This document shows, piece by piece, positions 18,230 to 28,076 of a stretch of 64,000 nt of DNA. Position numbers and translations under genes: made by a program. The notes under the pieces were generated by a model. The model saw only the letters and a program-made list of their open reading frames with translations, made no database searches and was not told the DNA's origin. Source of the stretch: Boseongicola sp. (GTDB lineage: Bacteria > Pseudomonadota > Alphaproteobacteria > Rhodobacterales > Rhodobacteraceae); contig JAPPCV010000174.1 in assembly GCA_028824715.1 (NCBI GenBank), positions 1-64,000 on the forward strand. The letters run 5' to 3'. Within the stretch, counting starts at the first letter, position 1; every line of letters begins with the position of its first letter.

Positions 18230-18427
18230 AGGCGGTGTAGACTTGTTGACGTGACCAAGTCCTTCGGCACGGTGAATGTCGTTCCGCTGCTGAACCTGTT
18301 CTTTGACGAGGGTGAGTTCGTCGTCATTGTGGGGTTCTCTGGTCGCGGCGACTCAACGGCGCTGCGGATGATCCCGGGACTTGAGCCGGCGACCACAGGC
18401 ACGAAACAGATTGCGGGCAAGGACGTC
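18230..18427 (+). pseudogene. Fragment of a sugar-type ABC ATPase with dead Walker A
   Basis: The frame reads RLVDVTKSFGTVNVVPLLNL, FDEGEFVVIVGFSGRGDST, LRMIPGLEPATTGTKQIAGK, which aligns with the first 65 residues of MalK-type ATPases ([22 protein letters not shown]). The invariant Walker A lysine has become Asp and the frame dissolves afterward; no signature or Walker B follows. It begins directly after the dehydrogenase stop codon. Confidence 0.7.
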
Positions 18428-18813
18428 GCTTGTGCACGACCAAGGACCACGCCTTCCCGTCGACGGAACTGCAGCGCCGTGCATTTGAATTGCTGGACAT
18501 AGACCCGGCAAAGGATCTTGCCATGCAAGAGACAGGCTGAATCCGCCGGCAGCCGCCGTTGGCTCCTTGACTTGCGAAGGATTCCTGTCTGACCCCTATG
18601 AGAAGATCCGGCCAAGTTCTTGCCTCGTCATGTCAAGAAACGTGAATGGGCCGGAACTCGCCGAGACGTCGGCTGACCGGGTCTTCGTTGTTGCCAACCC
18701 GACATCCCGCCAGGCATTCGGCCATCGGGAAGGTTTTCTTCCGCGGCCGAGACACGATGCCTGCTTGGCAATTCGCGTCGGACCTTGGCGTTCGTCGCTG
18801 CGTTGCCGGGCTT
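18428..18813. other. Intergenic stretch, convergent gene ends
   Basis: Between the ABC relic and the 3' end of the minus-strand kinase. A short frame ending RAFELLDIDPAKDLAMQETG may be more debris of the ATPase. No terminator hairpin with a T-run seen. Confidence 0.3.
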
Positions 18814-20085
18814 TCAGGACGTGCCTGCCGCAGCCCGCGCAACGCCGATCGCGGCTTCCACGTTCTTCGCACATGCGGGCAGAATGCCGAGCGTCCTGGC
18901 CCGGATTTCAGTGAATGCAGTGTTTCTTGCACCCCCGCCTGCGGAGTAGATTGCGTCCGGGAACCCGCCGCCTCGGGCCTCGATTTCGCGATAGCATTGC
19001 GCTTCGATCCGCGCGATGCCTTCCAGCAGGCCCTGCAGGAACACCGCGTCATCAGCTGGTCTAGGCGCAACGCGGGGCGCAAGGTCGGGGTCGTTGACCG
19101 GAAACCGTTCTCCGGCACGGATCAACGGATAGTAGTCAAGGCCGGAGGGTGCCATTGGGTCAATGCTGGCGCTCAGTCGGGCAATGGCCTCGGGCGAAAA
19201 GAAGTGTGCCAGAACCGCGCCGCCGGAATTGGACGCTCCGCCGACCAGCCAGGCATCGCCGAGTCGATGCGAATAAAGTCCGATTTCAGGATCGTCGATT
19301 CGCTCGCGACCGAGCATCTTGACTGCCAGGGTGGAGCCGAGGGAGGTCACGGCCGTTCCGATCTTGAGGGGAGCCGCCGCAAGGAATGCCGCGATGCTGT
19401 CGGTGGTGCCTGCGCAGACAACGGCACTTGGTGCCAGTCCAAGCCTGGCGGCAACATCGGGTGTGACCTCCGAGACCGGTGTTCCTACCGCATGGGCGCA
19501 CGGCAGGAGGGCAGTGTCCATGACCTTGCCGATCCAGTCAGGCCAAATTCCTGTCGCCGGGTCCAGACCGGTCTTGAGAGAGTTGTTGTGATCGGAATGT
19601 CCGCCGCAGCCCGTCAGTTTGGCAGCAACAAAATCGGCCTGGTGGAGAAGGTGGCGGGCGCGTCCGCCCGCATCTTCCACAACGAGATGCATGGCGCGCG
19701 CGAGCGCGGAGCCCGGACCTCGGGCAATGTGCGACGGCGGGGCGTGCATGTCTATCCGTGCCGCCTCGGAGTCAAAGCTGCCGGAATCGTACATCAGCGC
19801 CCGACCGACAGGGCGCAGCCTCGCATCGCACAGCACCATGCTGCCCGAAGTCCCGTCGACGGCGATCCTCGAAACCTCCGTCCCGCTGCGGCCGGAGTCC
19901 TTCAGTGCCGAGACCTGCCGCGACACGCACGTCTTTACCGCTCGCCACCACTCTTCCGCGTCAATGCGGTTCGGGTCCTGGCGCAGATGTGTCGTGCGTG
20001 CCATCGACAGGACTTCCCCGCGTTCGTCCACGACGGCGGTTCGGATGCCGCTTGTGCCAACGTCGATGCCAAGCGCCAGGCTCAT
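18814..20085 (-). CDS. FGGY-family carbohydrate kinase
   Basis: An ATP-dependent sugar kinase, 423 residues, with the N-terminal phosphate-binding strand LALGIDVGTSGIRTAVVDE, the substrate/FGGY region DGTSGSMVLCD and the second ATP-binding domain (AGTTDSIAAFLAAAP; SAGGGARNTAFTEIRA near the C-terminus). It is shorter than typical xylulokinases (about 480-500). Its start ATG overlaps the stop of the class II aldolase (ATGA), and it is the last gene of a four-gene minus-strand operon with lactonase-like hydrolase, HAD phosphatase and aldolase. Substrate is unknown; kinase followed by aldol cleavage suits a ketose or sugar acid. Confidence 0.88.
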   Translation of the reverse strand: MSLALGIDVGTSGIRTAVVDERGEVLSMARTTHLRQDPNRIDAEEWWRAVKTCVSRQVSALKDSGRSGTEVSRIAVDGTSGSMVLCDARLRPVGRALMYDSGSFDSEAARIDMHAPPSHIARGPGSALARAMHLVVEDAGGRARHLLHQADFVAAKLTGCGGHSDHNNSLKTGLDPATGIWPDWIGKVMDTALLPCAHAVGTPVSEVTPDVAARLGLAPSAVVCAGTTDSIAAFLAAAPLKIGTAVTSLGSTLAVKMLGRERIDDPEIGLYSHRLGDAWLVGGASNSGGAVLAHFFSPEAIARLSASIDPMAPSGLDYYPLIRAGERFPVNDPDLAPRVAPRPADDAVFLQGLLEGIARIEAQCYREIEARGGGFPDAIYSAGGGARNTAFTEIRARTLGILPACAKNVEAAIGVARAAAGTS

Positions 20086-21059
20086 CGGTGCGAGGTCAGT
20101 GCCCGGCGGTACTTTTCGGCATCCCAGTTGAGGAGTTCTGCCTCTGCCTCTGGACCGATGGGACTTGCGGACCACTCCTGCGGAAGTCGGCCGAGCACGT
20201 CCGAAAGGCATCGCAGCATGGCTCGCTGGCTTGCCGACGCGTCGGTGCGCAGCGCGATGCCGACGCCCTCGGAAAGGATGGCCGGCCACGAGCCGTCCCG
20301 GCCGCTGGCAGGAAGCCCACCCGGTCCGAGAAAGACGACGTGGTCGGGATAATACGATCCGGACATCGCCAATGTGCAGGTGCGCGGTTGCTGTGCCATC
20401 CACCCCTCGCTCGCCCATTCCATGCCGGATTCCGGACTTGCTTCCGGGAGAGTGTACGGTGTCCCGCGAAGCGGCATGGCAAGCCTTTCCTCCACTTCGC
20501 CGAGCAGTTCGGAGACTTCCGACGCCGAACCGCCGCAGCAGATCAGTCCGTGGTTCTGCAAGACGACCACGGCCGTATCCGCCGTCACCCTTGACATGAT
20601 CGAATTGGTCAGCGGCAGGCCAGGCTTGGCATAGGGCACCATCGCGAAGGGCAGGCCGCCAAGCTTGTCCCGTGCGGCGGCACGGCCTTCGGGGCTGATT
20701 GCATGCGTCAGGGTCGCGATCGAATGTGTATGCGCTACGACCGGATGATCGAATGCGGCGTGAAACGTCGTCTCTATCGACGGTCGGAGCTTGGTGTGCG
20801 GGTCGAGAACGGCTGCTTGGCAACTTCCGTCTCCGGTGGACCCTTGCGCTTCTTCCAGAGCCGCCGCGCGATTTACGGCCACGAAGATGTCCTGCCTTTC
20901 CGCAAGCGCCAGTTCCGTGCCCGAGGCCTTGATCCACATGACATCGCCGTCCTTCACGGAGGTGTTCCCTCCAGGGCCTTGGACCTGAAGCGGGTCCCTG
21001 CCAAGACGGGCGGAAAGAGCGAGGAACTCTGGATCAGGAGGTGCGAGGCATGCGCTCAT
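20082..21059 (-). CDS. Class II aldolase/adducin-family protein
   Basis: Zn-dependent retro-aldol lyase or epimerase of sugar phosphates, 325 residues. QGPGGNTSVKD is the phosphate/substrate loop, VVAHTHSIATLTHA gives the zinc-binding His pair, and LQNHGLICCG supplies the third His. About 100 residues at the C-terminus (from CTLAMSGSYYPDHVVFLGPG) exceed the usual 210-230-residue fold; such extensions occur in aldolases fused to, or adapted for, larger sugar acids. Start ATG 21059 overlaps the HAD gene stop; stop overlaps the kinase start. A second, short class II aldolase lies at 29237. Confidence 0.88.
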   Translation of the reverse strand: MSACLAPPDPEFLALSARLGRDPLQVQGPGGNTSVKDGDVMWIKASGTELALAERQDIFVAVNRAAALEEAQGSTGDGSCQAAVLDPHTKLRPSIETTFHAAFDHPVVAHTHSIATLTHAISPEGRAAARDKLGGLPFAMVPYAKPGLPLTNSIMSRVTADTAVVVLQNHGLICCGGSASEVSELLGEVEERLAMPLRGTPYTLPEASPESGMEWASEGWMAQQPRTCTLAMSGSYYPDHVVFLGPGGLPASGRDGSWPAILSEGVGIALRTDASASQRAMLRCLSDVLGRLPQEWSASPIGPEAEAELLNWDAEKYRRALTSHR

Positions 21060-21895
21060 GCAAGCAGCTCCATTCGGTATGTGGGTGCCGGCACGCCCTC
21101 CACAGCGCAGAGTTCGGCCAGGGTGTCCGCCGCATCGCCAGCCGTGAAGTTCTCGCGCAGGAGACCGCCTTGCACGAACACGCTGTCCCAGCCTGCACCA
21201 TGTGCCCCTGCTATGTCGTGCTCCAGGCTGTCTCCGACCATCAACAGGCGCGATCCCCCTAGCGAACGCTCCACCGCCTCGAACACGTGACGATGAGGCT
21301 TGCCATAGAAGACCACGTTGCCTCCATTCTCCATATGCATGTGAGCAAGTGCGCCGGGAGCCAGCGTGTTGCGGTTCCCTGAACGCGGGCTGGCGCGATC
21401 GGGATTCGAGCAATAGACCGTAAGGTTCGCCGTCATCGCGTGATCCAGAACATCCTGCCAGTCCGCCGCAGCGGCGTTTTCGGGCAGCCCCATGATCAGG
21501 ATCGCCTCGGCCGTCTCCGGCACGTCGCAGATCGTGACATCCAGCCCTCCGGCCCATGAATTCGCGTCTCCGTGCGCCCGCTCGACGAAACAGTAGCTAC
21601 GTTCCGGCACGCGGCCGGACCGTACGTCCTGCCAAAGCGCCTCGCCGCTTGTCATTATCTGGTCAAACAGGCCAGGGGCGAACCCCATGGCCGCGATCCG
21701 TGCCTCGTTTTCCGACGCCCGCTTGCCCGAGTTGGACAGGACCGCAAGCCGCGCGCCAGCGCCCTGCAGCGCTTCAAGCGCCGTCACCGCGCCGGGATAC
21801 GGTTCGCTGCCATCGTGCAGCACTCCCCATTGATCCAGAATGATGGCGTCGTATCCCTTTGCCACCTCCTGGATGCTCTCGATGGCACGCGTCAT
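21056..21895 (-). CDS. HAD-superfamily class IIA sugar-phosphatase-like protein
   Basis: A 279-residue HAD hydrolase related to NagD and TIGR01459. Motif I is ILDQWGVLHDG (the first nucleophile Asp, with Gln where the second acid is usual in NagD-like DxDGT/DxWGVLxDG forms), motif II VLSNSGKR, motif III Lys in YGKPHRHVF and motif IV MVGDSLEHDIAGAHGAGW. Probably dephosphorylates a sugar phosphate of the pathway encoded by its operon partners. Begins 6 bases after the lactonase-like gene ends and overlaps the aldolase by ATGA. Confidence 0.87.
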   Translation of the reverse strand: MTRAIESIQEVAKGYDAIILDQWGVLHDGSEPYPGAVTALEALQGAGARLAVLSNSGKRASENEARIAAMGFAPGLFDQIMTSGEALWQDVRSGRVPERSYCFVERAHGDANSWAGGLDVTICDVPETAEAILIMGLPENAAAADWQDVLDHAMTANLTVYCSNPDRASPRSGNRNTLAPGALAHMHMENGGNVVFYGKPHRHVFEAVERSLGGSRLLMVGDSLEHDIAGAHGAGWDSVFVQGGLLRENFTAGDAADTLAELCAVEGVPAPTYRMELLA

Positions 21896-21901
21896 CCGGG
21901 G

Positions 21902-22834
21902 TCAGTCTTCCATGTCTTCAGGTCTGGCGAGGTTCGAGATGTATGCATCGACGTCTTCGGGCGCCATCGCGGGGGCCTCCTTTCCTGCTGCGCCGGCCGG
22001 CATGTCGCCGAAATAGAACCGGTAGCCCGGAATCGCCTGGCGCCGCCGGCGAATCGGCATGCCTTGATAGGGAAAGACGTCCGAGCGCGCGTTCGCCGCA
22101 TGGTCATGGCACGGCAGGACGTAGTCCGCGCGCTTGTCCAGCTCCTCGACCGACTTCCAGCCGTCATAGGCATTGACGAACCTTGCGGGCACCCAGTAGC
22201 GCCACATTTCGGCCGGGTTCGGCTCCAGGTTGCGCTCCTCGAAGATCGCGTCGCCGCAGACCACGATGTCGCCGGCACTTGTTGCAACGCTCACGGCCAT
22301 ATGTCCCACTGAGTGTCCCGGCGTCGGAAACATCGTGATGCCGGGCAGCACCTCGCACTCGCTGCCCACGGCCTCGAAGACGCATCCTGCATAGGCCGGC
22401 TCGATGCCAAGAATGCCGCATTCGTAGGTGCGGTAGTAGAGCGGCAGCGGATTGTACGCCATCTCGATCTCGGCCTTCGGAGCGATGTAGCGTGCGTTCC
22501 TGAACTCCTTCATGTTCTGTACGTGATCCCAGTGAAGATGGGTGAAGATGATCACGTCGATCTGGTCTGGATGCAGGCCGAGTTCCTGTTCCAGATGTTC
22601 GTGGACCTGCAGGCAGCCGCGTTTCTCGCAGTTGTGGTGATACTTGCTGGCGCGTTCCTGGTCCGGCAGCCCGGTGTCGATCAGGATCTTGTGCTCGCCG
22701 GTGTCGACGAAGTGGCAGTAGACCGGCTGCCACTTCTTCCTTCCTGCGGGCCCCTTCCAGAAAATGTAGGTTCCAAGGTCCCCATGAAGCCAGCCTGTGT
22801 TTATGGGATGGATTCTCGTTTCTGCAACGCTCAT
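21902..22834 (-). CDS. MBL-fold lactonase-like hydrolase (N-acyl homoserine lactonase family)
   Basis: A 310-residue metallo-hydrolase: metal site FTHLHWDHVQNM, His in FPTPGHSVGHMA, bridging Asp in VVCGDAIFEE and His in LPCHDH. The N-terminus IHPINTGWLHGD and the overall length fit the AiiA-like lactonase group. In this operon it precedes a phosphatase, aldolase and kinase, so a sugar lactone is a more likely substrate than a quorum signal. A perfect palindrome lies at 22863-22876 in its promoter region, implying control by the GntR-type regulator encoded just upstream. Confidence 0.85.
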   Translation of the reverse strand: MSVAETRIHPINTGWLHGDLGTYIFWKGPAGRKKWQPVYCHFVDTGEHKILIDTGLPDQERASKYHHNCEKRGCLQVHEHLEQELGLHPDQIDVIIFTHLHWDHVQNMKEFRNARYIAPKAEIEMAYNPLPLYYRTYECGILGIEPAYAGCVFEAVGSECEVLPGITMFPTPGHSVGHMAVSVATSAGDIVVCGDAIFEERNLEPNPAEMWRYWVPARFVNAYDGWKSVEELDKRADYVLPCHDHAANARSDVFPYQGMPIRRRRQAIPGYRFYFGDMPAGAAGKEAPAMAPEDVDAYISNLARPEDMED

Positions 22835-22862
22835 GGGGCCGCTCCGTGTTCAGTGATTCAGT

Positions 22863-22876
22863 TTTTGTGCACAAAA
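22863..22876. promoter_or_regulatory. GntR-type operator before the lactonase operon
   Basis: TTTTGTGCACAAAA is a perfect 14-bp palindrome 29 bases upstream of the lactonase-like gene start and 50 bases after the regulator stop. It shares the TTTTGT-N2-ACAAAA frame with the palindrome at 23668-23681, so both are probably bound by the same GntR/FCD protein. Confidence 0.72.
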
Positions 22877-22925
22877 GTATGAAAAAGGACACATTTGCAA
22901 GACCATTCTCCTTGACCGCTTGGCG

Positions 22926-23591
22926 TCAGTTTGCCCTGAGCGTTTCAAGGAAGCTCGCGGTCATGTGGCTGCGCATGCTTCGGGACGCAGTAGCCGAATC
23001 CTCGGAGAAAATGTCATTGATCAATTCCGCATGGCTCCGGGCAGAAGCAAGCAAGTCGTCGCGGGTCTCGAACTTCTTTGCCCGGAAGGGGCCGGTGCGC
23101 CGACGGAACTCGGATGCGATCTCGGCGATGTAGGGGTTGCCCGTGGCACGGTAGATGGCCAGGTGAAACGATTCGTTCGCGCGCAGGTATTGCGACCGGT
23201 CACCGATTTCCGCAGCGGCCACGCAGGCAACCTGTGCTGCCTCAATTTCCGATCTCGACAGGAGCGTGAGGCGCTGCGAGGCGATCCTCGCGCATGCGGC
23301 CTCGATTTCGTGCATGGCCTCGAATATCTGGCTGAGTTCTTCACGGCTGTATTCCGCGACGAAGACACCGCGTCTCTCGCCCTGGACAAGAATGCCCTGC
23401 GCCGTCAGGCGGGACAGCGCCTCGCGCACCGGGGTTCGCGAAGCCCCGAATCGCCTTGCGAGACCGACCTCGTCCAGCCTTTGGCCCGGCCTCAGGTCGC
23501 CCGTTCCGATCTCATCCAAGAGTGCCCGTTCGATGCGCTGTGCCATCGAGTGTCTCTGGCCGTCGGCGCGGTTGGTGGCGCTTTTCAACAT
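22926..23591 (-). CDS. GntR-family transcriptional regulator (FCD subfamily)
   Basis: A 221-residue regulator with an N-terminal winged helix (RPGQRLDEVGLARRFGASRT, PVREALSRLTAQGILV) and a C-terminal FCD effector domain with the usual metal-ligand pattern (ANESFHLAIY, SHAELINDIF, MRSHM). ATG 23591 is selected because GGAGG and AAGG precede it; an ATG at 23627 would add 12 residues without a ribosome site. It lies between two operons of the same apparent pathway, and perfect palindromes stand in front of each. FCD regulators usually respond to small carboxylic acids, sugar acids or lactones, consistent with the gene content. Confidence 0.9.
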   Translation of the reverse strand: MLKSATNRADGQRHSMAQRIERALLDEIGTGDLRPGQRLDEVGLARRFGASRTPVREALSRLTAQGILVQGERRGVFVAEYSREELSQIFEAMHEIEAACARIASQRLTLLSRSEIEAAQVACVAAAEIGDRSQYLRANESFHLAIYRATGNPYIAEIASEFRRRTGPFRAKKFETRDDLLASARSHAELINDIFSEDSATASRSMRSHMTASFLETLRAN

Positions 23592-23641
23592 GCCTTGCCA
23601 AGTCCTCCCTACCCGGATTCGGTACACTCATCGAAGTGGAA

Positions 23642-23655
23642 ATGCAAACTTGCAT
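23642..23655. promoter_or_regulatory. Inverted repeat in the regulator/ABC intergenic region
   Basis: ATGCAA-AC-TTGCAT, two 6-bp arms separated by two bases, 50 bases upstream of the regulator start and between it and the GntR-type palindrome. Could be a second operator (autoregulation) or part of a promoter. Confidence 0.4.
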
Positions 23656-23667
23656 ATTTTCTTTTCT

Positions 23668-23681
23668 TTTTGTATACAAAA
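23668..23681. promoter_or_regulatory. GntR-type operator before the ABC/aldolase operon
   Basis: TTTTGTATACAAAA is a perfect 14-bp palindrome 29 bases before the ATPase start codon at 23711, the same distance as the matching palindrome before the lactonase operon. Confidence 0.75.
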
Positions 23682-23710
23682 TTGCGACACTTCGGAGAAT
23701 CGGGGATTCG

Positions 23711-24796
<1,086 letters not shown>

Positions 24797-24833
24797 CGCC
24801 GGAATTCGAAAGCAGCACAAGGGAGGTAATCTG

Positions 24834-26162
24834 ATGCTGAAATACACGAAACGGATCACACTGGGTGCGGTCTCCGCGCTGGCGCTGGCGTCTGCCGCGT
24901 CTGCCGGACCGTATGACGAGTATCAGGGCGAGACCCTGATCGTGAACTTTCCCGCCCATCCACATTTTGACGCGGTGATGAAGATCCTGCCGGAATTCAC
25001 GGCAGAGACCGGGATAGAGGTCGAAGTGGACCAGCTGCCTTACCTGAAGATGCGCGAGCGGCAGACGCTTGAGCTGGCGCAGGACGAAGGCGAGTACGAT
25101 CTCATTGCCTACGTCGTCTTTTCGAAGGCGGACTATGTCTATGCGGACCAGCTCGAGAACTTGGCGCGGTACTTCATGAACCCGAAGCTTGCGGATCCGG
25201 CTTATGACGCAGACGACCTGATCGACGGCTACGTCTACAACATCGGCTTTGCCGGCGGGAACAAGGGCTATCTTGAAGGAAAGACGGGCTCGCTGTTCGG
25301 CATCCCCTACGGCTCCGAGACCTCGATCCTTGGCTATCGCACGGACATCTTTGACAAGCACGGCCTTTCGGTGCCCGAGACCTATGGCGAGCTGCTCGAC
25401 GTTGCCTGCCGGATTCCGGATCTAGAGCCGGGCATGGGCGGCCTCTCTTCGCGCGCAGCATCCGGTCACCATGCCAGCCATGCGTTCCTGCTGCATCTCG
25501 CTCCCCTGGGCGGTCGCATCTTCGACGACCAGTGGAACCCGATCGTGAACAATGCGGCGGGCGTCGAGGCTGCCAACGCGCTGAAGACCATCGTGGACTG
25601 CGGTCCGGAGGGCGCGGCATCCTTCGGCTTCGGCGAAGCCCTCGGCTCGTTCCTGAACGGCGATACGGCGATGTTCCTTGACACAACGGTCGTGGCCGGA
25701 CAGATCAACGACCCCTCCAAGTCGAAGGTTGTCGGCAAGGTCGGCTGGGCGTTGCATCCCATGGGCGTTCGCCGCGGCTCGCAGACCGGCGGGTTCGGCA
25801 TCGGAATCCCGAGCAACGCCGAGAACAAGGAGGCCGCGTTCCTCCTGATGCAGTGGCTGACGTCGAAGAAGGGTGACAAGCTCGTGGCGCTGGCCGGCGG
25901 CAATCCATCGCGCTTCTCGACCCATGCGGATCAGGACGTGAACGCCAAGTTCCCGCATATGGCCACCTTCGGCGAAGCCCTGAAGCACGCCGATCCGGAC
26001 TGGCGGCCGATCATCCCCGTCTGGGGCAAGATCAATGCGGATCTCGGCACGACGCTGTCCAAGGTCCTGACCGAAGACCTCGACGTGCAGGAGGCGCTTG
26101 ACGGCGTCGCGGAACGCACCCGGGCCGTCATGGAGGAAGCCGGCTACTACACCTGGCAGTAG
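24834..26162 (+). CDS. ABC transporter substrate-binding protein (family 1)
   Basis: Periplasmic receptor of the second sugar-type importer. Signal peptide MLKYTKRITLGAVSALALAS with cleavage after ASA (before GPYDEY); mature fold of the family-1 binding proteins (GIEVEVDQLPYLKMRERQTL, FGIPYGSETSILGYRTDIF, SFLNGDTAMFLDTTVVAGQI). GGGAGG precedes ATG 24834. It differs clearly from the SmoE-type receptor in the first operon, so a different ligand is expected. A strong hairpin follows the gene. Confidence 0.92.
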   Translation: MLKYTKRITLGAVSALALASAASAGPYDEYQGETLIVNFPAHPHFDAVMKILPEFTAETGIEVEVDQLPYLKMRERQTLELAQDEGEYDLIAYVVFSKADYVYADQLENLARYFMNPKLADPAYDADDLIDGYVYNIGFAGGNKGYLEGKTGSLFGIPYGSETSILGYRTDIFDKHGLSVPETYGELLDVACRIPDLEPGMGGLSSRAASGHHASHAFLLHLAPLGGRIFDDQWNPIVNNAAGVEAANALKTIVDCGPEGAASFGFGEALGSFLNGDTAMFLDTTVVAGQINDPSKSKVVGKVGWALHPMGVRRGSQTGGFGIGIPSNAENKEAAFLLMQWLTSKKGDKLVALAGGNPSRFSTHADQDVNAKFPHMATFGEALKHADPDWRPIIPVWGKINADLGTTLSKVLTEDLDVQEALDGVAERTRAVMEEAGYYTWQ

Positions 26163-26171
26163 CCCCGATGC

Positions 26172-26199
26172 GGAGCGGCCCGGATGTGCGGGCCGCTCC
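26172..26199 (+). promoter_or_regulatory. Intercistronic hairpin after the second binding-protein gene
   Basis: GGAGCGGCCCG and CGGGCCGCTCC form a perfect 11-bp stem with a 6-base loop, without a T-run. Like the hairpin at 8832-8859, it probably raises receptor mRNA relative to permease mRNA. Confidence 0.68.
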
Positions 26200-26228
26200 C
26201 GCCCGACAACCACAGGAGCGGCAAGCCG

Positions 26229-27143
26229 GTGACTGCGCAAACATTCAATCGCATGACGCCATACCTGTTTCTGGCGCCTGCAGCGATCACCATGGCCATC
26301 GCTCTGCTCTACCCGTTGGGATACATGGTATATGGCTCGTTCCGGGACTGGGATCCGAGCCAGAACATCTCGGAGACGGACTTCGTCGGGTTGAAGAACT
26401 ACATCACGCTGTTCTTTGATCCAGCGTTCCGGGAAAGCCTGTCCGTCACGCTGATCTTCGCGTTCACCGTCGTCGTTGCCGAAATGGTGATCGGCGTCGG
26501 GCTGGCGCTCTTGCTCGACCGCAACATTCGCGGAATCTCCGTTCTTCGCACGCTCTTCATCCTGCCCATGATGATCGCGCCAGTCGTTGTCGGCCTGATG
26601 TGGCGCTACATGTATCACCCGACGGTGGGTACGTTCAACAAGACGCTGAAATCGCTTGGTTTCGACGGAGTCGACTGGCTGGGCCAGCACGCACTTCTGA
26701 GCGTCATCATCGCGGACATCTGGCAATGGACACCGTTCATACTGATTCTCGCGCTGGCGGCCCTGCAATCGTTGCCGGCTTCCGCCATCGAGGCGGCGCG
26801 CATTGATGGCGCGACGGCCTGGCAGCAGATATGGCACATCAAGCTGCCGCTGATGATGCCGGTCCTGGTCGTGACGGCGCTGCTTCGCCTGATAGACGCA
26901 TTCAAGGTGCTGGAAGTCATCCTGGTGATGACCGAGGGCGGCCCAGGCCTGTCCACCGAGATCGTGGCACTGCGGATATCGCGCACCGCAACGGAATTCC
27001 GCGAGCTTGGCACGGCGGCGGCCATGTCAAACTACCTGCTGATCCTGCTGCTGATTCTCACGTTGGCGATGTTTGCGATTGGCCGGCTCCAGGATGCCCG
27101 TACGGCGCGCCTTGCCCGCCAGGTTCAGGAGGAGGAAGGCTGA
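26229..27143 (+). CDS. Sugar ABC transporter permease (MalF/UgpA type)
   Basis: A 304-residue membrane subunit with about six helices (PYLFLAPAAITMAIALLYPL first) and the EAA loop IEAARIDGATAWQQIWHIKL. I use the GTG at 26229 with AGGAG 10 bases upstream; an ATG at 26253 is the alternative. Its stop shares bases with the next gene start (TGATG), so translation of the two permeases is coupled. Confidence 0.9.
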   Translation: MTAQTFNRMTPYLFLAPAAITMAIALLYPLGYMVYGSFRDWDPSQNISETDFVGLKNYITLFFDPAFRESLSVTLIFAFTVVVAEMVIGVGLALLLDRNIRGISVLRTLFILPMMIAPVVVGLMWRYMYHPTVGTFNKTLKSLGFDGVDWLGQHALLSVIIADIWQWTPFILILALAALQSLPASAIEAARIDGATAWQQIWHIKLPLMMPVLVVTALLRLIDAFKVLEVILVMTEGGPGLSTEIVALRISRTATEFRELGTAAAMSNYLLILLLILTLAMFAIGRLQDARTARLARQVQEEEG

Positions 27144-28072
27144 TGGACCACGAGCGTCAGAATCCAGCCTTCTACGCACTTCTTGCCGTGCTGATCTTCA
27201 TGTCCGTCGGCCCGGTCCTGCTGATGTTCGTGAATTCGTTCAAGCTGGATGTCGACATCATTGGCGGCACAACGGGCTTGATCTTTCTCCCCACGATTCA
27301 GAATTACGAGACCGCGCTCTGTGACATCCTTTGGTATGAGCTGGACCACCTCGATTTCTGCTCCCTCAAGTTTGGCGGCGCCCTGATCAACTCCTTGATC
27401 ATTGCCCTGATTTCCACTGGGCTGACCCTGGTGATCGGATGCATGGCTGCCTATGCGTTGGTCCGGTTCCGCTTCTTCGGTCGGGACACGGTGTCGCTGA
27501 CCACGCTCACGGTCCGGATGGTGCCGCCTGCGGTGCTGCTGGTTCCTGTCTTCGGCTTGTGGAACAACGAGTTCTGCATCGGCAAGTCGACGCTGGTGGG
27601 AGGCTGGATCCGGGACATGTTTGGCGGTCGAGGCGACGTCTGCCTTGCCGGAACCCACTCCGGCATCATCATCATCTACGTGGCAATGAACCTGCCCTTC
27701 GTGATCTGGATCCTGCAGAGCTTCATCGTTCAGGTTCCGCGTTCGCTGGAAGAGGCCGCACGGGTGGACGGCGCCGGTCCGTTCCAGGTCTTTTTCAAGA
27801 TCGTCCTGCCGCTGATCCAGCCCGGTCTGGCCGCGGCGGCCATCTTCACGTTCCGTATCGCCTGGAACGAATACCTGTTGGCGTCCGCCCTGTCAGACCG
27901 GAACACGAAGACCGTGCCGATCCTGATCGTGAACAACATGAGCGAGTTCAACGTCGAGTGGGGAGTGATCATGGCGACCGGCATGCTGCTTGCCATCCCG
28001 CCGATCATCTTCACGCTCTTTGCGTCGCGACAGATCATTACAGGGATGACCGCAGGCGCAGTGAAGGGCTGA
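27143..28072 (+). CDS. Sugar ABC transporter permease (MalG type) with cysteine-containing loop insertions
   Basis: Second membrane subunit, 309 residues. Core features are normal: EAA loop EEAARVDGAGPFQVFFKIVL and C-terminus ITGMTAGAVKG. Two loops expected on the periplasmic side are longer than usual: one around residues 58-76 with Cys60 and Cys73, and one around 140-172 with Cys145 and Cys167. The paired cysteines could form disulphides. Ribosome site AGGAGGAAGG upstream of ATG 27143. Confidence 0.9.
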   Translation: MDHERQNPAFYALLAVLIFMSVGPVLLMFVNSFKLDVDIIGGTTGLIFLPTIQNYETALCDILWYELDHLDFCSLKFGGALINSLIIALISTGLTLVIGCMAAYALVRFRFFGRDTVSLTTLTVRMVPPAVLLVPVFGLWNNEFCIGKSTLVGGWIRDMFGGRGDVCLAGTHSGIIIIYVAMNLPFVIWILQSFIVQVPRSLEEAARVDGAGPFQVFFKIVLPLIQPGLAAAAIFTFRIAWNEYLLASALSDRNTKTVPILIVNNMSEFNVEWGVIMATGMLLAIPPIIFTLFASRQIITGMTAGAVKG

Positions 28073-28076
28073 ATGC

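Noticed and set aside
21902-22834. Quorum-quenching AHL lactonase
   Set aside because: Fold and motifs fit, but the operon (phosphatase, aldolase, kinase) points to a sugar lactone; kept as a family name only.
25422-26837. 471-codon minus-strand frame opposite the second binding protein and permease
   Set aside because: Antisense shadow with His/Arg/Gln-rich composition.
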